Translations under genes and position numbers: made by a program
The notes under the pieces: model-generated
Database searches by the model: none
The model's input: only the letters and a program-made list of their open reading frames with translations
Told to the model about the DNA's origin: nothing
Assembly: GCA_006176705.1 (NCBI GenBank)
Contig: QRFJ01005363.1
Coordinates: 36,178 to 100,177 of the forward strand
Source: Cocos nucifera
Lineage: Eukaryota; Streptophyta; Magnoliopsida; Arecales; Arecaceae
Direction of reading: 5' to 3'
Length of the DNA stretch: 64,000 nt
Part shown: positions 22,823-35,643 of the stretch, piece by piece
Position numbering within the stretch: the stretch's first letter is position 1
How the letters are laid out: every line of letters starts with the position of its first letter

Positions 22823-24960
22823 GCCAATTGACTACAAATCTAAGTCCCATCTTCTCAAGATGGGCTTTGATTTTCTGTTGGCTTAAAGACTTTGTTAGTT
22901 GGTCAATTGTTTTATCTGTGGTATCAACTCTCTTAATCTCAATGTATCCTTTTTGAGGTAATCATGGATATAATGAAAATTGCTATCACTGTCAGCTTGA
23001 AACTCTTTCAACTTACAGCACCACCATTGCACACAAACAGACTCCTAGATGTCGATTTTCGATCATCTATGTCAAATATAAAATCTGAGTCTATAAATTC
23101 TTGGACCTGGAGTTCTCCATGCTGAACTTCTTTTGCACCTCCTCTTTGTCCATATTCTATGAGAGACCCAGCTCCTCATCGGTCTATCCCTATAGATCTT
23201 AATTTCCAAAATGAGGGATGCTTCTTCTTGATTTTTCATAAAAAATTTTTTAGATAACCATACTTAGATGGAGGTCAACATAAGAATATCATTTCTGATT
23301 AAGAGGATGTCATCCACGTACAATATGAGGAAGACAATGGCACTCTCACTGACCAATTTGAACATATAAGACTCCTTGTTATCGATGAAATCAAATGATT
23401 TGATCACATCACTAAAATAAGCATTTAGCTTTGAGATGTTGCTTAAGTCTATAGATGGACTTTTGTAGCTTGCAGACCTTGTGATCACCATCATCGGATG
23501 TGAAATCAAGAAACTATTCCATATAGATATCTTTCTCAAGATATCTATTTAGGAATGTCATTTTTTTATGTCCATCTGTCATATTTCATAATCAAAATAC
23601 ACTGTAATGGCAAATAATGTGCGAATGATTTTAAACATGGCCACTGGTAAGAAGGTATTCTAATAGTCAATGCTTTTGTGCTGACTATACCTTTTCACTA
23701 CTAGCCTAGCATTGAATGTTTCTACATTCTCATCAGCACCTATCTTTCTCTTGAAGATCCATTTATACCTAATAGGTACAATACCTTTAAGTGAATCTTT
23801 CAAGGTCCAAACTTGGTTCGAGCGCATTGAGTTAATCCTGACTTCATTGCCTCTAGCCATTTCTTGAAGTCGATATTTGATATCGCCTCATCATAAATTT
23901 TTAGATCATCACTATAAATCCTATTTTTCATAAGAAATATTTTTTCTATATCTTCTGAAATGGTACCTAAGTACCTATTAAGAGGATGAAAAATCCTATT
24001 TAGCCTACGAGGTGGAGGAGGTTGTGTTAGGATTGGCTTAGACTGATTGAGTTCCTCAAGTTCTTTGGCTCGTTGCTCTTCGGAGACTTTCTCCATAAGC
24101 CTAATCTATCTTTCAATGCCACCATCTCGAACAAACTATTTTTCAATAAAAATAATGTGTCGACTCATAATCATATTATGGTCATCTAGAAGATAGAAGT
24201 AATATCCTAATAACTCTTTAGAATATCTAATAAACCAAGCTCTAAGAGACCTAGACTCTAACTTGTCTGCCATTGGACAACTCTAATTCTAAGATGACTC
24301 GGACTTGGCTTCTTACCATGTCATATCTCATATAGTGTGGTAAAAATAGTTTTAGATAAAATCCTATTCAGTAATTAGATAGTTGTGATTAAACTATATC
24401 TCTAAAAAAACTCAGAAAGATCTGTGAAACTCATTATGGATTATACCATATCTAATAGGATCTGATTTCTTCATTCTAAAAATTTGTTGAATTGAGACAT
24501 TCCAGGTAGAGTCTATTATGAGACTATACCATTGTCCTTGAGATAGTTCAAAAATTTTCAGCTAAGATATTTGTCTTCTCGATCTGATTAAACAATCTTA
24601 AGGGGCTTTTTGATTTGCTTTTTCACTTCATGTCTAAATTTCTTGAACTTTTTAAAGCTTTAGACTTATGTCACATCAGGTACACATACCCATACCGAGA
24701 TAGATCATGGGTAAAGATAATGAAGTAGATATAATTATCTCTAATCGACACATCGAATGAGCTCCACACATCTATATATACCAGGGCAAGTAGGTCTGTG
24801 GCCCTTTCCTCATGTCCTATAAAAGAAAGCTTGATCATTTTGCCTTGAAGGCATGATTGATAAATCAGATATGACTCGAAAGCCAATGGACCCATTAGTC
24901 CAAATTTCTTCAATTTGTTAATCCTGTCTTGAGCTATATGACCTAGGCTAAGATGCCATA
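22823..24960 (-). pseudogene. Copia-1 pol pseudogene (integrase start, RT, RNase H end)
   Basis: Reading leftward on the minus strand: pre-integrase and integrase start with FESYLIYQSCLQGKMIKL and IFTHDLSRYGYVYLM (24671-24913); a linker; RT start NQVWTLKDSLKG...KWIFKRKIGADENV (23660-23830); RT catalytic YVDDILLI (near 23300); RNase H DDRKSTSRSLFVCNGGAVS (near 23040); and the C-terminus IKAHLEKMGLRFVVNWL followed by a stop at about 22823. The integrase core, much of RT and much of RNase H are deleted: about 2.1 kb is left where roughly twice that is usual. A Trp after GGAVS has become TGA. It would copy and integrate element DNA. Confidence 0.88.
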
Positions 24961-26600
24961 GATACTTTTTATTGATACTATCCCTAGATTGTTTTGATCC
25001 TCCTTCCTTTTTATTCTTTAGGCTGGCCAGATATGTAGGATAGTTCCACTTTCTATGATCATCAGAGTTGCAGTGGAAGTATTTTTTCTTTTCCGTGGCC
25101 TTCTTCTTTGGCTCATCCTTCTTTTTTTTTCTATTTTCTGCTTCTTCACAGACTTCTTCTTTTTTTCAAAATACTTTCTCTTGGAAAAAGTTTGCTCTAC
25201 AGCAAGAATGAGCCTTTTGAACCCTTCAAAGTCTACTAGCAGTAATCAGTTATTCATTAACTCGATCAAGGTACACTAGAGCTTATTCATATGAAAGTTC
25301 ATGATGAACTATCCATACGAATCACTCAAAGACTGCAGGATCACATCAATCTGTAGATCTTTGTCCTTCAAGATATCGAGCTTCTCAAGTTCTTCTAGGT
25401 TCTTGATCATCATCAGGCAATAATCTTTGATCGTCTACCTATCATGCATCTGCACCTTAATGCTTTATTTGGTACGAAGGATGGATTGAAGAAAAAATGG
25501 ATGGATGAAAAAGGATGGATGAGAGAGAGGATGGAAGGAAGATCCATCCATCCTTTCATATGTTTGGTGAAATATGGAAGGAAAGATAGAAGTGATTCCT
25601 TCCTTTATTTGGTATAAGAGGAATGAAAGAAAGGATGGATAATATTTATTTAATATTTTTACCAAATTATTCTTTAAAAAAATTATTACTATTATCAATT
25701 TATAATATTAATTTATACTAAATAAGTAAACAATATATAAACTTATAATCATTATAATTTATAATTATATAAATATTTAATTTTTATTTAGTTTAATTTA
25801 ATAAATAATTTTATAATTAAATTATTAATGAGTTAATTATACAAATAATTTGTTAATTTATAATTTAATTTAATAATTAATTTCATTAATAATATAAATA
25901 ACTACTTAATTTATAATCTAATTTAATAATTAATTAATATTATATAAATAATTAATTAAAAATAGAAAAATTAAAGATAATTCTAGTTATTTAATTATAA
26001 TTATCAAAATTATGTACTTAAATTAAAATAATTAGTAATAAAATTTAATAGTATATTATTAATAGTATATATAAAAATATATAAAAAATATATAAAAATA
26101 ATATGAATGAAAAAATGAAGAAATATTATAGTTTTGTCAAAAAAATTAATGAGGAATAATTTTATCTATGCAAAATCCTTCCATCAGTGCTCCATCCATC
26201 CTTCATCCTTCCAATTTGGGAGGATGCAAATTGGTGGACCAGGATGGATAGAAAATCTTTTTTTTTCATTCATCATCTCTGTAACTTTTTGAATCAAACA
26301 ATGAATGAAGGCCATCCATCCTTCCAATCTCATCCATCCTCTCTCTCATGACCTCAACCAAATATAGGGTAAAAAGTCTTCTTAAGACTTGATAACGTAT
26401 TGTGCAGCTCTGTTCACCAAAAAATAACTCTTATAGGTGAGCCAACATTTGGCGTGCAATCTTAATATCTCCATGTTGGCACTGCAACTCATCAGACATT
26501 GGCTTAATATATTGCACCTGATCTTATTATCATCATCTAACCACTTTTTATGAGATGCTCTTTGATCCATGGTCAAACGTGCAGGTAAAGTGGAGGGTCC
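24961..26600 (-). pseudogene. Copia-1 gag pseudogene, split by a MITE
   Basis: The first part (26382-26576) encodes TMDQRASHKKWLDDDNKIRC..., the N-terminal gag core. After the 896-bp insertion at 25468-26363 it resumes with motifs like LEELEKLD and IMNFHMNKL, then a Lys-rich run (KKKKSVKKQKIEKKKDEPKK) and a zinc knuckle remnant KYFHCNSDDHRKWNYP near 25040-25070. In that remnant the first Cys of CCHC is replaced by Tyr or Phe. Stops are present. The equivalent region of the 56795-61707 copy lacks the MITE. Confidence 0.8.
25468..26363. mobile_element. 896-bp MITE-like insertion in Copia-1 gag
   Basis: The left end is TTTGGTACGAAGGATGGATTG. The right end, ...CATCCTCTCTCTCATGACC then TCAACCAAA, reverse-complements to TTTGGTTGAGGTCATGAG followed by GGATGGATGAG. 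The ends are thus imperfect inverted repeats rich in GGATGGATG. The centre (25660-26130) is A/T-rich and non-coding. The gag reading frame is recognisable on both sides, and the interval is absent from the other family copy (57000-57480). Confidence 0.65.
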
Positions 26601-28726
26601 TGGTCCAATACATAGGTTAGCTTTTTCGAACTCAAAATAATTTTGAAGTTTCTTAGCTAATCATTGTAATTTAGTTCGGTCAGTCTGTGGATATCTAAGT
26701 TTCTAGTTAGACTTATAATTTGATTCGATCAATTTATTTATAAGTTTTATTTTTAAATAAATTAGGCTCCTATAATTTTTTTGGATTCCTACACTTCCTG
26801 GGCTGAGATGCAAAAATCTTCATGATCATTGATTTCTAATGGATGGTGCAGTGCCACCGACTGGCTCACCACTTTACCTAACATTTATTGGTGATAAATC
26901 AACTGATAAGTAGACAACTTTTATCCAATATTTTTCTAAACATGGTGCACCCAAACTTGATCTCTAATTCTTGAAGCTTACCATGTCCGAAATATTTCTC
27001 TACTTCTTAGTTAAGTTAGACCCACCATTTGCATGAATTGGATTTCTGATTGGGTTCCTCACTGTATCCAAAATATTAAGTCCAATCCATCCTCCAACCT
27101 AAGCATCCAATACCTAATAGACATGATTGCATTTTTTTGGTGCAACTGAACCACTATAACCAGTCGAGAGTAATCAACTCCAGAAAGAATCCGCACATCT
27201 ATAATGGTAAAAGATCTATGACATAATATTTTCTTAAAAATATTTGATTTAGGTCTCTTAAACATAACTTGACTTAGTCATAATAATTATGACTAATCTA
27301 GTAGCATGGGTTAGCTCGAATCATAAGCCACCTCAAATCAAAATTGGATCGATCCAATCAACTAGATAAGTGAGATTAGTAGGAGGAATATGCGGTTAAC
27401 TCATCGTAAACGTATTCAGATTGAGTAACTTTCAATTAAAGATCACTGGTTATATCTACCAAACTTAAATTAGACACCGATTTGTCTGACCAGAATTGAT
27501 CGAGTTAGCCTATAATCTAGGTCTTAACTTGATCGACCACATATGACTATGAGCTGGCCTTGACCTAGACTTAATCCTATTGGGCTAATCAAATTTAAGC
27601 ACTCTTGATCCCACCTAACCAACTTTTGATTCGGTTTGATCAATCGCTAGACCTAATTGAGCTAACCACATTCGAATCCATGTTTTATGAAGGTGTCTTA
27701 GATCTAAAAATTCATAATTTTTAGATCTAATTGATTTTATAAACTTAATTTTTAATTAAGTTCAGGGTTTAAAAATAAAACATGTATAAACTATCCTAGG
27801 ATTTTAGGATCTAGGATTTTGTAGAAAAGTAAATTTTGATTTCTGATTAAGGGCAAATATGCAACACCCTTACATGCCATAAGAGCATCCCATCGAATGG
27901 AAAGAGAGGGCCTTTAAATCTTTCTTACTCTTATGACCGAACGGCCAAGAAAAATGCCTTAATCAAAAATAGGAATTATACTACAAAACTATTAGATCTA
28001 AAGTATATAACTATTACACGATTTAAGATCTAATCTATACATGTTTTGAATACATCTCATGTATCAAATTTAATATTTAAATCTATATTTTAAATTTGAT
28101 TATATCTGATGTAATATCTAAAAATAAAATTTTAAATAATCTCATCATTAAAAAAAAAAAATTAATCTAGACTACTCATAGCATAGATCTATGGAACTAG
28201 TCTAGACATGCATTGTATATATCATACATATGAAATTTTTAAATACATCTCATGCTTTTAGATCTAATTATATTACATATAATATCTAAAACTTAACTAA
28301 TTAAATCATATAATCTACAAAAAATTAAATGAACATTTCATAAAAAAATTTTATCTAGACTATGATATGAAACTATAGATCTAGTCTAGACATGCACTGC
28401 CTATATCATATATATCAAAATTTTAAATTAGATCTTATATTTCAGATCTGATTACATCTAATGTAATATCTAAAACTTAAATAATCAAATCATAAAAATT
28501 AAATTAGATCTAATCTAAAATATATTTGAAAACTATCATGATATAGAACTAAAGGTCTAGACTAGAACATGCATTGTATATATCAAATATATATATATTA
28601 ATTTTAAACATGCATTTTTTGATTTTAGATCTGATTACATCCCATGTAACATCTAAAAATTAAATAATCAGATCATAAAAAATAATTTTAGACCAAAACT
28701 AAAGATAAATCTAGAACTGGCAACCT
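26601..28726 (-). other. Copia-1 long 5' leader with tandem repeats of about 180 bp
   Basis: About 2.1 kb of untranslated leader between the primer-binding site and gag. No open frame is convincing. The part 28020-28690 contains about four tandem copies of a 175-185-bp unit marked by CTAGTCTAGACATGCA (28197, 28381, 28557), followed by ATCTCATG...TTTAGATCT. The same leader with similar blocks lies at 57481-59411 in the other family member. Confidence 0.7.
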
Positions 28727-28739
28727 GGCTGTGATACCA
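28727..28739 (-). promoter_or_regulatory. Primer-binding site, initiator tRNA-Met (Copia-1)
   Basis: The minus strand reads TGGTATCACAGCC, one change from the initiator-Met complement. It is two bases from the LTR edge at 28742. Confidence 0.85.
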
Positions 28740-28741
28740 GT

Positions 28742-29575
28742 TGTAGAAAAAGCTAGATTTTTCTACCGCAGGATCCATCTAATCGGATCAAATTTATAGT
28801 AAAATATTTTAAAATTTTTGTATGATCTAATCAAATCTAACAATTCTTAGATTTAATTAGATTGATCTAAAATTAAAAATAAAAATAAATTAAAAATAGT
28901 GATATCTGATATCATCTGATCGAGTGAACCGTTCACCCTATAGCGATGATCTATTATTGCCAAGGTTCTGACTTTAGCCGTGCAAGTGCCTGACCTCTAC
29001 TGGTATCTACTTGGGTCAGATTTGGAAGTCTTCTTCTTCTGGATTTGATCTCAAAAGATCAGATTTGAAATCAATCAGGGATGCCTTCGAAATGATCTTC
29101 GATGGCAGCATTTTCGTCTCTCAATCTGGGAACTAGTAGTGCTTTCTTTGCTAGATCAGGGATCAATCTTTGATCTCTGATTTGCACCCAACCTCTTGGG
29201 CATGGAGAAGAGAAAAAGATTTAGAATATGAGGCATGAAGATGGAGATTTTGGCAGGGTTTCATCGTAAAGTAATTTGCATGCACAACAGCTTGCACGGG
29301 GCCCTTTAAAGAGACCAAACCAAGAGTTCCTTCGCATGTGACTTTGATCAGGTCAAAGATAACATGCAGAAGGACTCTATATCTGATCTCCATGCCCCAC
29401 CCTCTAATTCTTTTGATTTTGTCACACAAAATTCAAAGAAAATGGCATGGAACAAAAAGATTGGAAGGATGGTGGTGCAAGCAACTTATCTCCCTTGAAT
29501 TTGAATGAAATTCAAATGCATTGATCCTTTGAAATCCTCTTCAAAAGGGGCTCTCCATATTATCCATATGGGGTG
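28742..29575 (-). repeat. Copia-1 5' LTR, first part
   Basis: Begins TGTAGAAAAAGCTAG and aligns with 20253-21016 of the left LTR, apart from a local insertion near 29115-29190. It is broken after ...CCATATGGGGTG by Copia-2 and resumes at 41183. Confidence 0.85.
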
Positions 29576-30167
29576 TGTAGAATTTAGTGTGGTGCTCCCA
29601 AGCCTTCGAAGGCCACGAGAGGAGTTAGGGTGTTGGCTTCGGAAGACTACGATGGGTATAAGTCCTAGGGCTAGGACAGGAGTTGTCCGAGGTGAAGACG
29701 GCATGCAGCCTTGCACAGACTCGAGGTTCAGATGTGAGGACCTTTAAGGAGAGGCTTGGTAGGTGCTCTGGAGACCTAGGATACATGGTGGAGCAAAGGA
29801 CTAAAGCCAGAAGAAGAATCAGCCAAGATAAGAGGCCGACGCACAGGCAAACTGGCTCGGATACGCAGTCGAGCTAGTCAGGTTGAGGTCGAGCTGACTC
29901 AGAGTGCAACCAAGCTGGCTGTCTCAGGTAGATAGAAGATATGATTCGGACGAGATGCAGTCGAGCCAACTCGGCTACTGATAGAGCCAGCTCGACGGTG
30001 GCATACAGAACAAACAAGATTTTTTATTTGGTCTAGAATAGAATTTTATTCTAGGGGTCTTAATGCCTGGTCCAATAAGGTCTTAAGGTGGCTAACATAT
30101 ATATGGATCAGATTTAAATCCAAGGGATGAGAGCATGTGAGACATGGGTGTACATAGGCTCAGTGAG
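29576..30167 (+). repeat. Copia-2 left LTR, first part
   Basis: Aligns with 39554-40102 and 40811-40852. It contains GTCCTAGGGCTAGGACA, a palindromic word duplicated in the right LTR. It is interrupted at 30167 by the gypsy element and carries the left copy of its GTGAG target duplication (30163-30167). Confidence 0.85.
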
Positions 30168-32073
30168 TGATGTGTGCTAATCTATAGCTATGGTAAGTGC
30201 ACCAGTCGATCAAATAATAAAGTAAGTGAGTAGAGTATCATCCCTAGAGGATTAAAAAATAAGTACTAAAAACCTCTTTACTAAGCTTTATTTAGATAAT
30301 CGATTTATGAGAATTAAGAAAAATAAGAAAAAAATAAATTAATAAATTATAAGAAAATAGAGAGTGTATAATTTTTAGGATTTTAAACTCAAGAGTAAAA
30401 GGTTACTAAGGCAATCAATTCATCAACTCAATCAATACAATATTCAGGTAATTAGGTTAATTTTGTTTCATGTGACGGTAGAGTTTCCTAGGTTATTCAC
30501 TATCCTTTGATCCAGGCATAGCAAAACTATCAATATTTATTAACTATCCTTTGGTCCAGATATAATTTAAATAAATACTGATGTTTTAAATTTTATGAAA
30601 CCCTCTAATTAAAATGCATGGCGTCCAAAGCGCACTAAAATTTCTGCATGCATATGAATTCTAATTCGATTAATGATATAAAGTATATAAATCAAGAAGT
30701 ATCGACATAGATGTACTTGGTCCATATCATCTATGCCCATCAAATCAATTAGAAGATAGCCAGTAATCTAAAAGCATTAAGAATATATTTATATACTTCT
30801 CATGAATAAAATATAAAATTAAAAGCAAATCATACTGAATATTGCATCAAAAGAGTGGCTACACCTTAGTCTTAGTAAAATAAATTTAGTTCATGACAAA
30901 ATATTCAAAAGCTATAATTAAAAATTCAAACAAAAATTTGTTTATTGCTGAAATTGGTCGTTCATTGCTCTTGGTGTGGAGAACTTGATGAAGAAGAGCC
31001 GCTTGATCAATATGTTGGATGTCGAAGATGAACCACGAAGAAGGAAGAAAGAAAGAAGAATAAAGAAAGAAAAAATTAACTTTCAACCTCCCTTTCTGTT
31101 CTTTCCTCTAGCTCTTTGTCTCTCTTCTAGGTTCTCTCTAAAATCTCCTCTCAAACCCTCTCTCCTCTTTCTCTTCTCTACTGTTCCCAGGCTCTCTATT
31201 CTCTCTCCTCTATCTCTCCGACTCTTTTGGCATCAGGCCTTTAAATAGGCCAAGAAGTGGATTCTTAGTCGAAATCCTCTTGAAAATGGGTTTTAAAACT
31301 CCTAAATCAAGTCAAATAGGATTCTGGATCATTCTAGCCTTCAGATCAGCATCCAACGATCCAAAAATCCTTGAAAACCCATGTTTAATCTCCTAAATCC
31401 GGTCGAAATTGATATCAACGGTCGGATCCTCTTGATGATCAAATCTGGGTCATTAGATTGTGCCTAAAGAAGCCTTAGGCTAGTTTAAAATTGGAATCCA
31501 TCCTGATCATTGGATCTTGACCGACTGGAAGATCATCCGTCTGCTAGTGCATCGTTCTTTGCTGTCGGATGAAAAATCATTGAAAGCCACCCGTTGGATT
31601 GAGCCTTGGGCCTGGTATACCGATCGCGAGCTCAATTCTTCATGGACCACTGCATCTTTCGTCAATCAGAGCGCATCACTCTATGTAAAATCCTCGGAAT
31701 GCTCTTGCCTTGGTTACTGTAGCGGTCCACCATACACCGCGATGTTTTCTGACGTCAACGCAATGTCAGCGGGGCATCAGCGAGCTGGTTCTTTTGCGAT
31801 CAGGCCGAGTCATTTTGCTGAGCCGATTTAAATCGGACTGGCTAGCTTTTAATTATTATTATTTATTTATTTTATATTTTTTTAAATTTATTTTTGGGCT
31901 CGTTTGGACTCCATTTTACTTGAAATTTATTTTGTTTGAACCAGAAAATTGAGCCCTTCTTGTTGATAGCCTTCTTTCCTACATAAGATCAATAAAAGTA
32001 TCAATTTTATAAAAAAAAATTAATTTATTTTATAATTTAATATTTTTATTATTATATTTTTTAGTACTTATTA
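30168..32073 (-). repeat. Gypsy 3' LTR (left)
   Basis: 1906 bp. Adjacent inside is GTTGGAGGGTA on the minus strand (32073-32085), the expected polypurine tract. It contains a pyrimidine-rich CTCTCT region (31090-31220) and AGGCCTTTAAATAGG (31228-31242), a TATA-like site whose orientation is ambiguous because the word is nearly palindromic. Open frames inside (30976-31248, 31517-31952) also fall in the other LTR but are shifted there, so they are not treated as genes. Confidence 0.88.
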
Positions 32074-33400
32074 TACCCTCCAACTTAGTCATTACTAGTC
32101 CCTTAGCAATGCTTTATTTATCACCATGTTTCAATGAGATCCTCTTTCATAAAAATAGAGCTAGGCTTAAAGATCAAAAAGTTTAAAAAATACCACTAAC
32201 TAAGTATTGAGCTTCAGAAGCCAATTTCGTAGTCAGTACAATTAAAAATTTTCTTAGAATATATCTAAAGATCTATAGCACTTATGTTTGTGATGACTAA
32301 CTTAGCATTTTAGTATTAATTTGAAGGACAAAAGTATCTTCTCTTATCACATATTTTGATTAATTTTTTATACATGCCCAATTTAAACTCATGAATTAAG
32401 GTAGCTTTCATACTGTCTCATTTTTTTTTTTATGCTAAGCATCCTGGCCTTTCCTCTACCGTTTGACATGAACCTCCACACTTGACTTAGGTGCAGAGAT
32501 TCAGTTACTAAGCTTCAGGCAATCCACATATACTCTATCTTTTGCACTTTTTATTTTAGGCAGATAGCTCTTTTCTTAAATTCAAGTTTCTTTGATTAGA
32601 ATGTATATTAATTATCAATTTTCAGTGATAATTGAATCCTCAGTTGGCCTTATAATTAATAGCTACTTTGTCTTGTCAGTGTGCATGTGCAATTAGAAGT
32701 GCTAATAGTCTTTAGGTGACCTAAGTAGGCTGCTAAAAGTCTGACCAACTAATATACTTCTTTAACTCATTACATTCATTAGCAAATACTTCTAACTTTT
32801 ATCACTTTTTTTAGTCTATCTTGCTCAAGATTTTCTTTCTTAAAACCTGATTATTTTTTTTAAAAAAAAATTTTCCTACCCCCCAACTTATTCTACATTG
32901 TCTCAATGGAGAAAGAAAAATAAATGGTGTAATGAAGGACAGGAAGGAATACACCTGATTTGGTTTGGTCTGAATCTTTGAAGCTTTGAAATTTGGCTTG
33001 AGTTCTCATTGATTTTTTTCTACAAAATTAAAAATATACACCAAAGCAGTAAAAGAGCAACAATAAATTACTAAAAAATAAAAAAAAATGATCAAAACTA
33101 AAAAGAAAAGAAATAACATATCTAGTAGTTTTGACTTATAGTCTTCAGCTTAACTTTCTTTGAGCTCTAGGCTGAATCAATCCAGTGCCACCTCAGTCGA
33201 AATACTTTCATGTTTGGTTGAACCTTCTTTCAATTAGATACTACTAGCTTTACTAGTCTCAAACCTATTTTCTACAAAATTCTCATATACTAAGTTATCA
33301 ATAATATCAATTAAAAAATAAGTTTGATTATCATCAGGATGTTTAATATCTTTAAAAATATTAAAAATAACTTATTCATTTTGAACTCTTAGAATTAATT
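32074..33400 (-). other. Gypsy internal 3' region without RT or integrase
   Basis: About 1.3 kb between the protease and the 3' LTR. Close to 33150-33400 the minus strand still reads like the short linker after the protease (PDDNQTYFLIDIIDNLV). The remainder is A/T-rich, non-coding and ends in the polypurine tract. No RT, RNase H or integrase motif is found. Confidence 0.7.
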
Positions 33401-33720
33401 TTTATTATTAAACATCTATTAAAGCTCCTCTAGTAGCTAAAAAAGGTCTTCCTAAGATAAGGGGTATATTAATATCTTCTTTCATATCAAGAATAATAAA
33501 ATCAATAGAAAAAATAAACATATTTATCTTTACCAAAACATCCTCTACTATATCTCTTGGATATTTGATGGATCTATTAGCTAGTTGAAGAGTGATAGTG
33601 GTAGGTTTCAATTCTCTTAGACCCAGCTTACTGAAAATAGAAAAAGGCATGAGATTAGTACTTGCTCCTAAATCACATAAAATTTTATCAAAACTATAAT
33701 CATAAATAATGCAAGCGATA
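33400..33720 (-). pseudogene. Gypsy aspartic protease
   Basis: Minus strand: FDKILCDLGASTNLMP, with the active-site D-L-G-A-S at 33660-33674, then the open frame 33408-33650 (FSKLGLRELKPTTITLQLAN, IVEDVLVKINMFIFSIDF, IPLILGRPFLATRGALIDV). The flap and the C-terminal ILGRPFL motif are intact, matching Athila/Tat retropepsins. The catalytic core is well preserved although the flanks contain stops. Its role is processing of Gag. Confidence 0.88.
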
Positions 33721-33949
33721 GTAAAACTTTCTAGATCTTTTAGTTTTTAAGGTAATTTATTTTAAAGTATTGTTGAGCATTCTTCATTCAAATTTATTCT
33801 CTCATGCTTTTTTAGCTTCTTCTTATTTGTTAGAATTTTTTTGAGAAACTTGGCATACTTGGATATTTGAGTGATAGCATCTACAAAAGGAATATTAATA
33901 TATAAATTCTTTAAAATTTTAAAAAAATTAAAAAATTTCTTATTTGGAT

Positions 33950-35522
33950 GCTATATTTATCTTTCTGGAAACGGTAGTGGTGGCATGTGGGGCTTCACAT
34001 TTGGATTAGCAAATTTTATTTCTGGGGACCATCCATTTGCTGGTTGTTTCGATGACTGACGAACATTAATTGGCTTTTCTTTGTTTGTAGTTGGCTCTTC
34101 GATCTTTCTTCTGATGTGGCTCCTCCAGCTCTTTACCACTTCTTAAGGTGATAGCATTGATGTGCTCCCTCAGATTGGTCTTCATGTTGCTAGGCATGGA
34201 TCTTTGAGGTCTCTCAGAGATTATCCTAGCCATCTATCCTACTTGCATTTTCAAGTTTTGAATTGCTGCTACTTGATCTTGCCTGAGTTTGTTTTCCAAA
34301 TTTTTTATAGTCACTTCTTAGTTTTGCATGAATTTAACCATAAGCTCCTCCATATCAGGCTTCTTCTTAGGTGCTTGGAATCCTTAGGGTGGTTGTTGTG
34401 CTGCATTTTCGTTGCTCCATGAAAAATTTGGATGTTGTCTCCACCCTTGATTATATGTGTTGGAGTAGAAATTATTTTGTTGAGGCCTGAAAAAAATTTC
34501 AAAATAGTTAGCAGTATCAGAGGCTTTAGCAAAAGGATTACCTATCTGATAGTCGCTTGTATCATGTTCTCCTCCACATAGGTCATAAGTGATGCTCCGA
34601 ATATGCACAATCGTTCCCTTTATATTATTGACTTTGGCTCTAAGGGCTGCAATTTTAGTTAATAAAGCTAGAACGCAATCTACTCCCTGCACAGCTGGTG
34701 GTCTTCTTGGTATCATGCATTCTGTTTGCCATTGATAGCTATTTGATGACATCTCATCGATCAGATCAAAGGCTTCTTCCTCTATTTTTTGATTAATGAT
34801 TCCTCCTACTGCTGCATCAATTATAGAATGATTGGTAGGAGATAAACCATTATAAAAAATTTATACCTAAAGCCAAATAGATAATTGATGGTGTGGACAT
34901 CTCCTCAGCAGTTCTTTGAAATGCTCCCAAGCCTTATATAGTATCTCCATGTCCATCTGCACAAAAGAAGTAATATCATTGTGCATCTTCACAGTCTTGG
35001 AAGGTGAAAAGTATTTGGCTAAGAATTTTTAGGCTAAGGTATCCCAAGTTGTGATAGAACCTGCAAGAAGAGAATGAAGCCAACTTTAGCTTTGTCCCGT
35101 AAAGAGAATGAAAATAGCCTTAATCTAATAGCATCATCCGACACCCTATTAATTTTAAAAATATCATAAAGTTCAAGAAAGTTAGAAATATGGGCATTCA
35201 AATCATCATGCACATGTTCACTGAATTAGACAATTGATTAAATCATCTAGATCATCACCAATTTTATTTCAATGTTGTTCGCTCGCACAGGTAGTCTCTT
35301 AATGCTCGAAGCTGCATCGGCTATAAATGGTGTGATGTAATCATTTAATGGATGATGTGTCGCTCGAATAGCTTCTTGTCATCCCTCTATCGCCATATCC
35401 AATCCCAGATTGATGTCATTAGGATCTTCAGCTACCATATTCCTTTCTTGTTGTAGTTTTCTGATGGTCCTCTCAATTTCTGGGTCTAAAGGTAGTAAGT
35501 CACTATGTCCAATACGTATCAT
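33950..35522 (-). pseudogene. Gypsy gag (retrotransposon gag domain plus zinc knuckle), broken
   Basis: Starts at the ATG on 35520-35522 (MIRIGHSDLLPLDPEIERT), continues DPNDINLGLDMAIEG and then the capsid-like domain (HISNFLELYDIF, VSDDAIRLRLFSFSLRDKAK near 35100-35200). The zinc knuckle is at about 34570 (YDLCGGEHDTSDY, with Cys losses), followed by QQNNFYSNTYNQGWRQHPNF and an Asn/Gln-rich tail (34384-34752). Stops and frameshifts occur between blocks. It forms the particle in Athila-like elements. Confidence 0.85.
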
Positions 35523-35619
35523 GCACCAAATAAATCTAAAAATAAAGTAAGAACAAAAATTAAAAATAAAATTCTAAAGTAAAGTAAGGATCAAAATTTT
35601 AATATTATTTTAGGCACAA

Positions 35620-35637
35620 TCCCCAGCAATAGTGCCA
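35620..35637 (-). promoter_or_regulatory. Primer-binding site, tRNA-Asp type (gypsy)
   Basis: The minus strand reads TGGCACTATTGCTGGGGA, a degraded form of the TGGCGCCGTTGCCGGGGA site used by Athila/Tat elements. Changes are C-to-T or G-to-A. It lies six bases from the LTR at 35644. Confidence 0.8.
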
Positions 35638-35643
35638 AAAATT

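Noticed and set aside
30976..31952. ORFs of 80-104 aa in the gypsy LTR
   Set aside because: They are not kept in the same form in the sister LTR (36420-37380) and lie in U3/U5 regulatory sequence.
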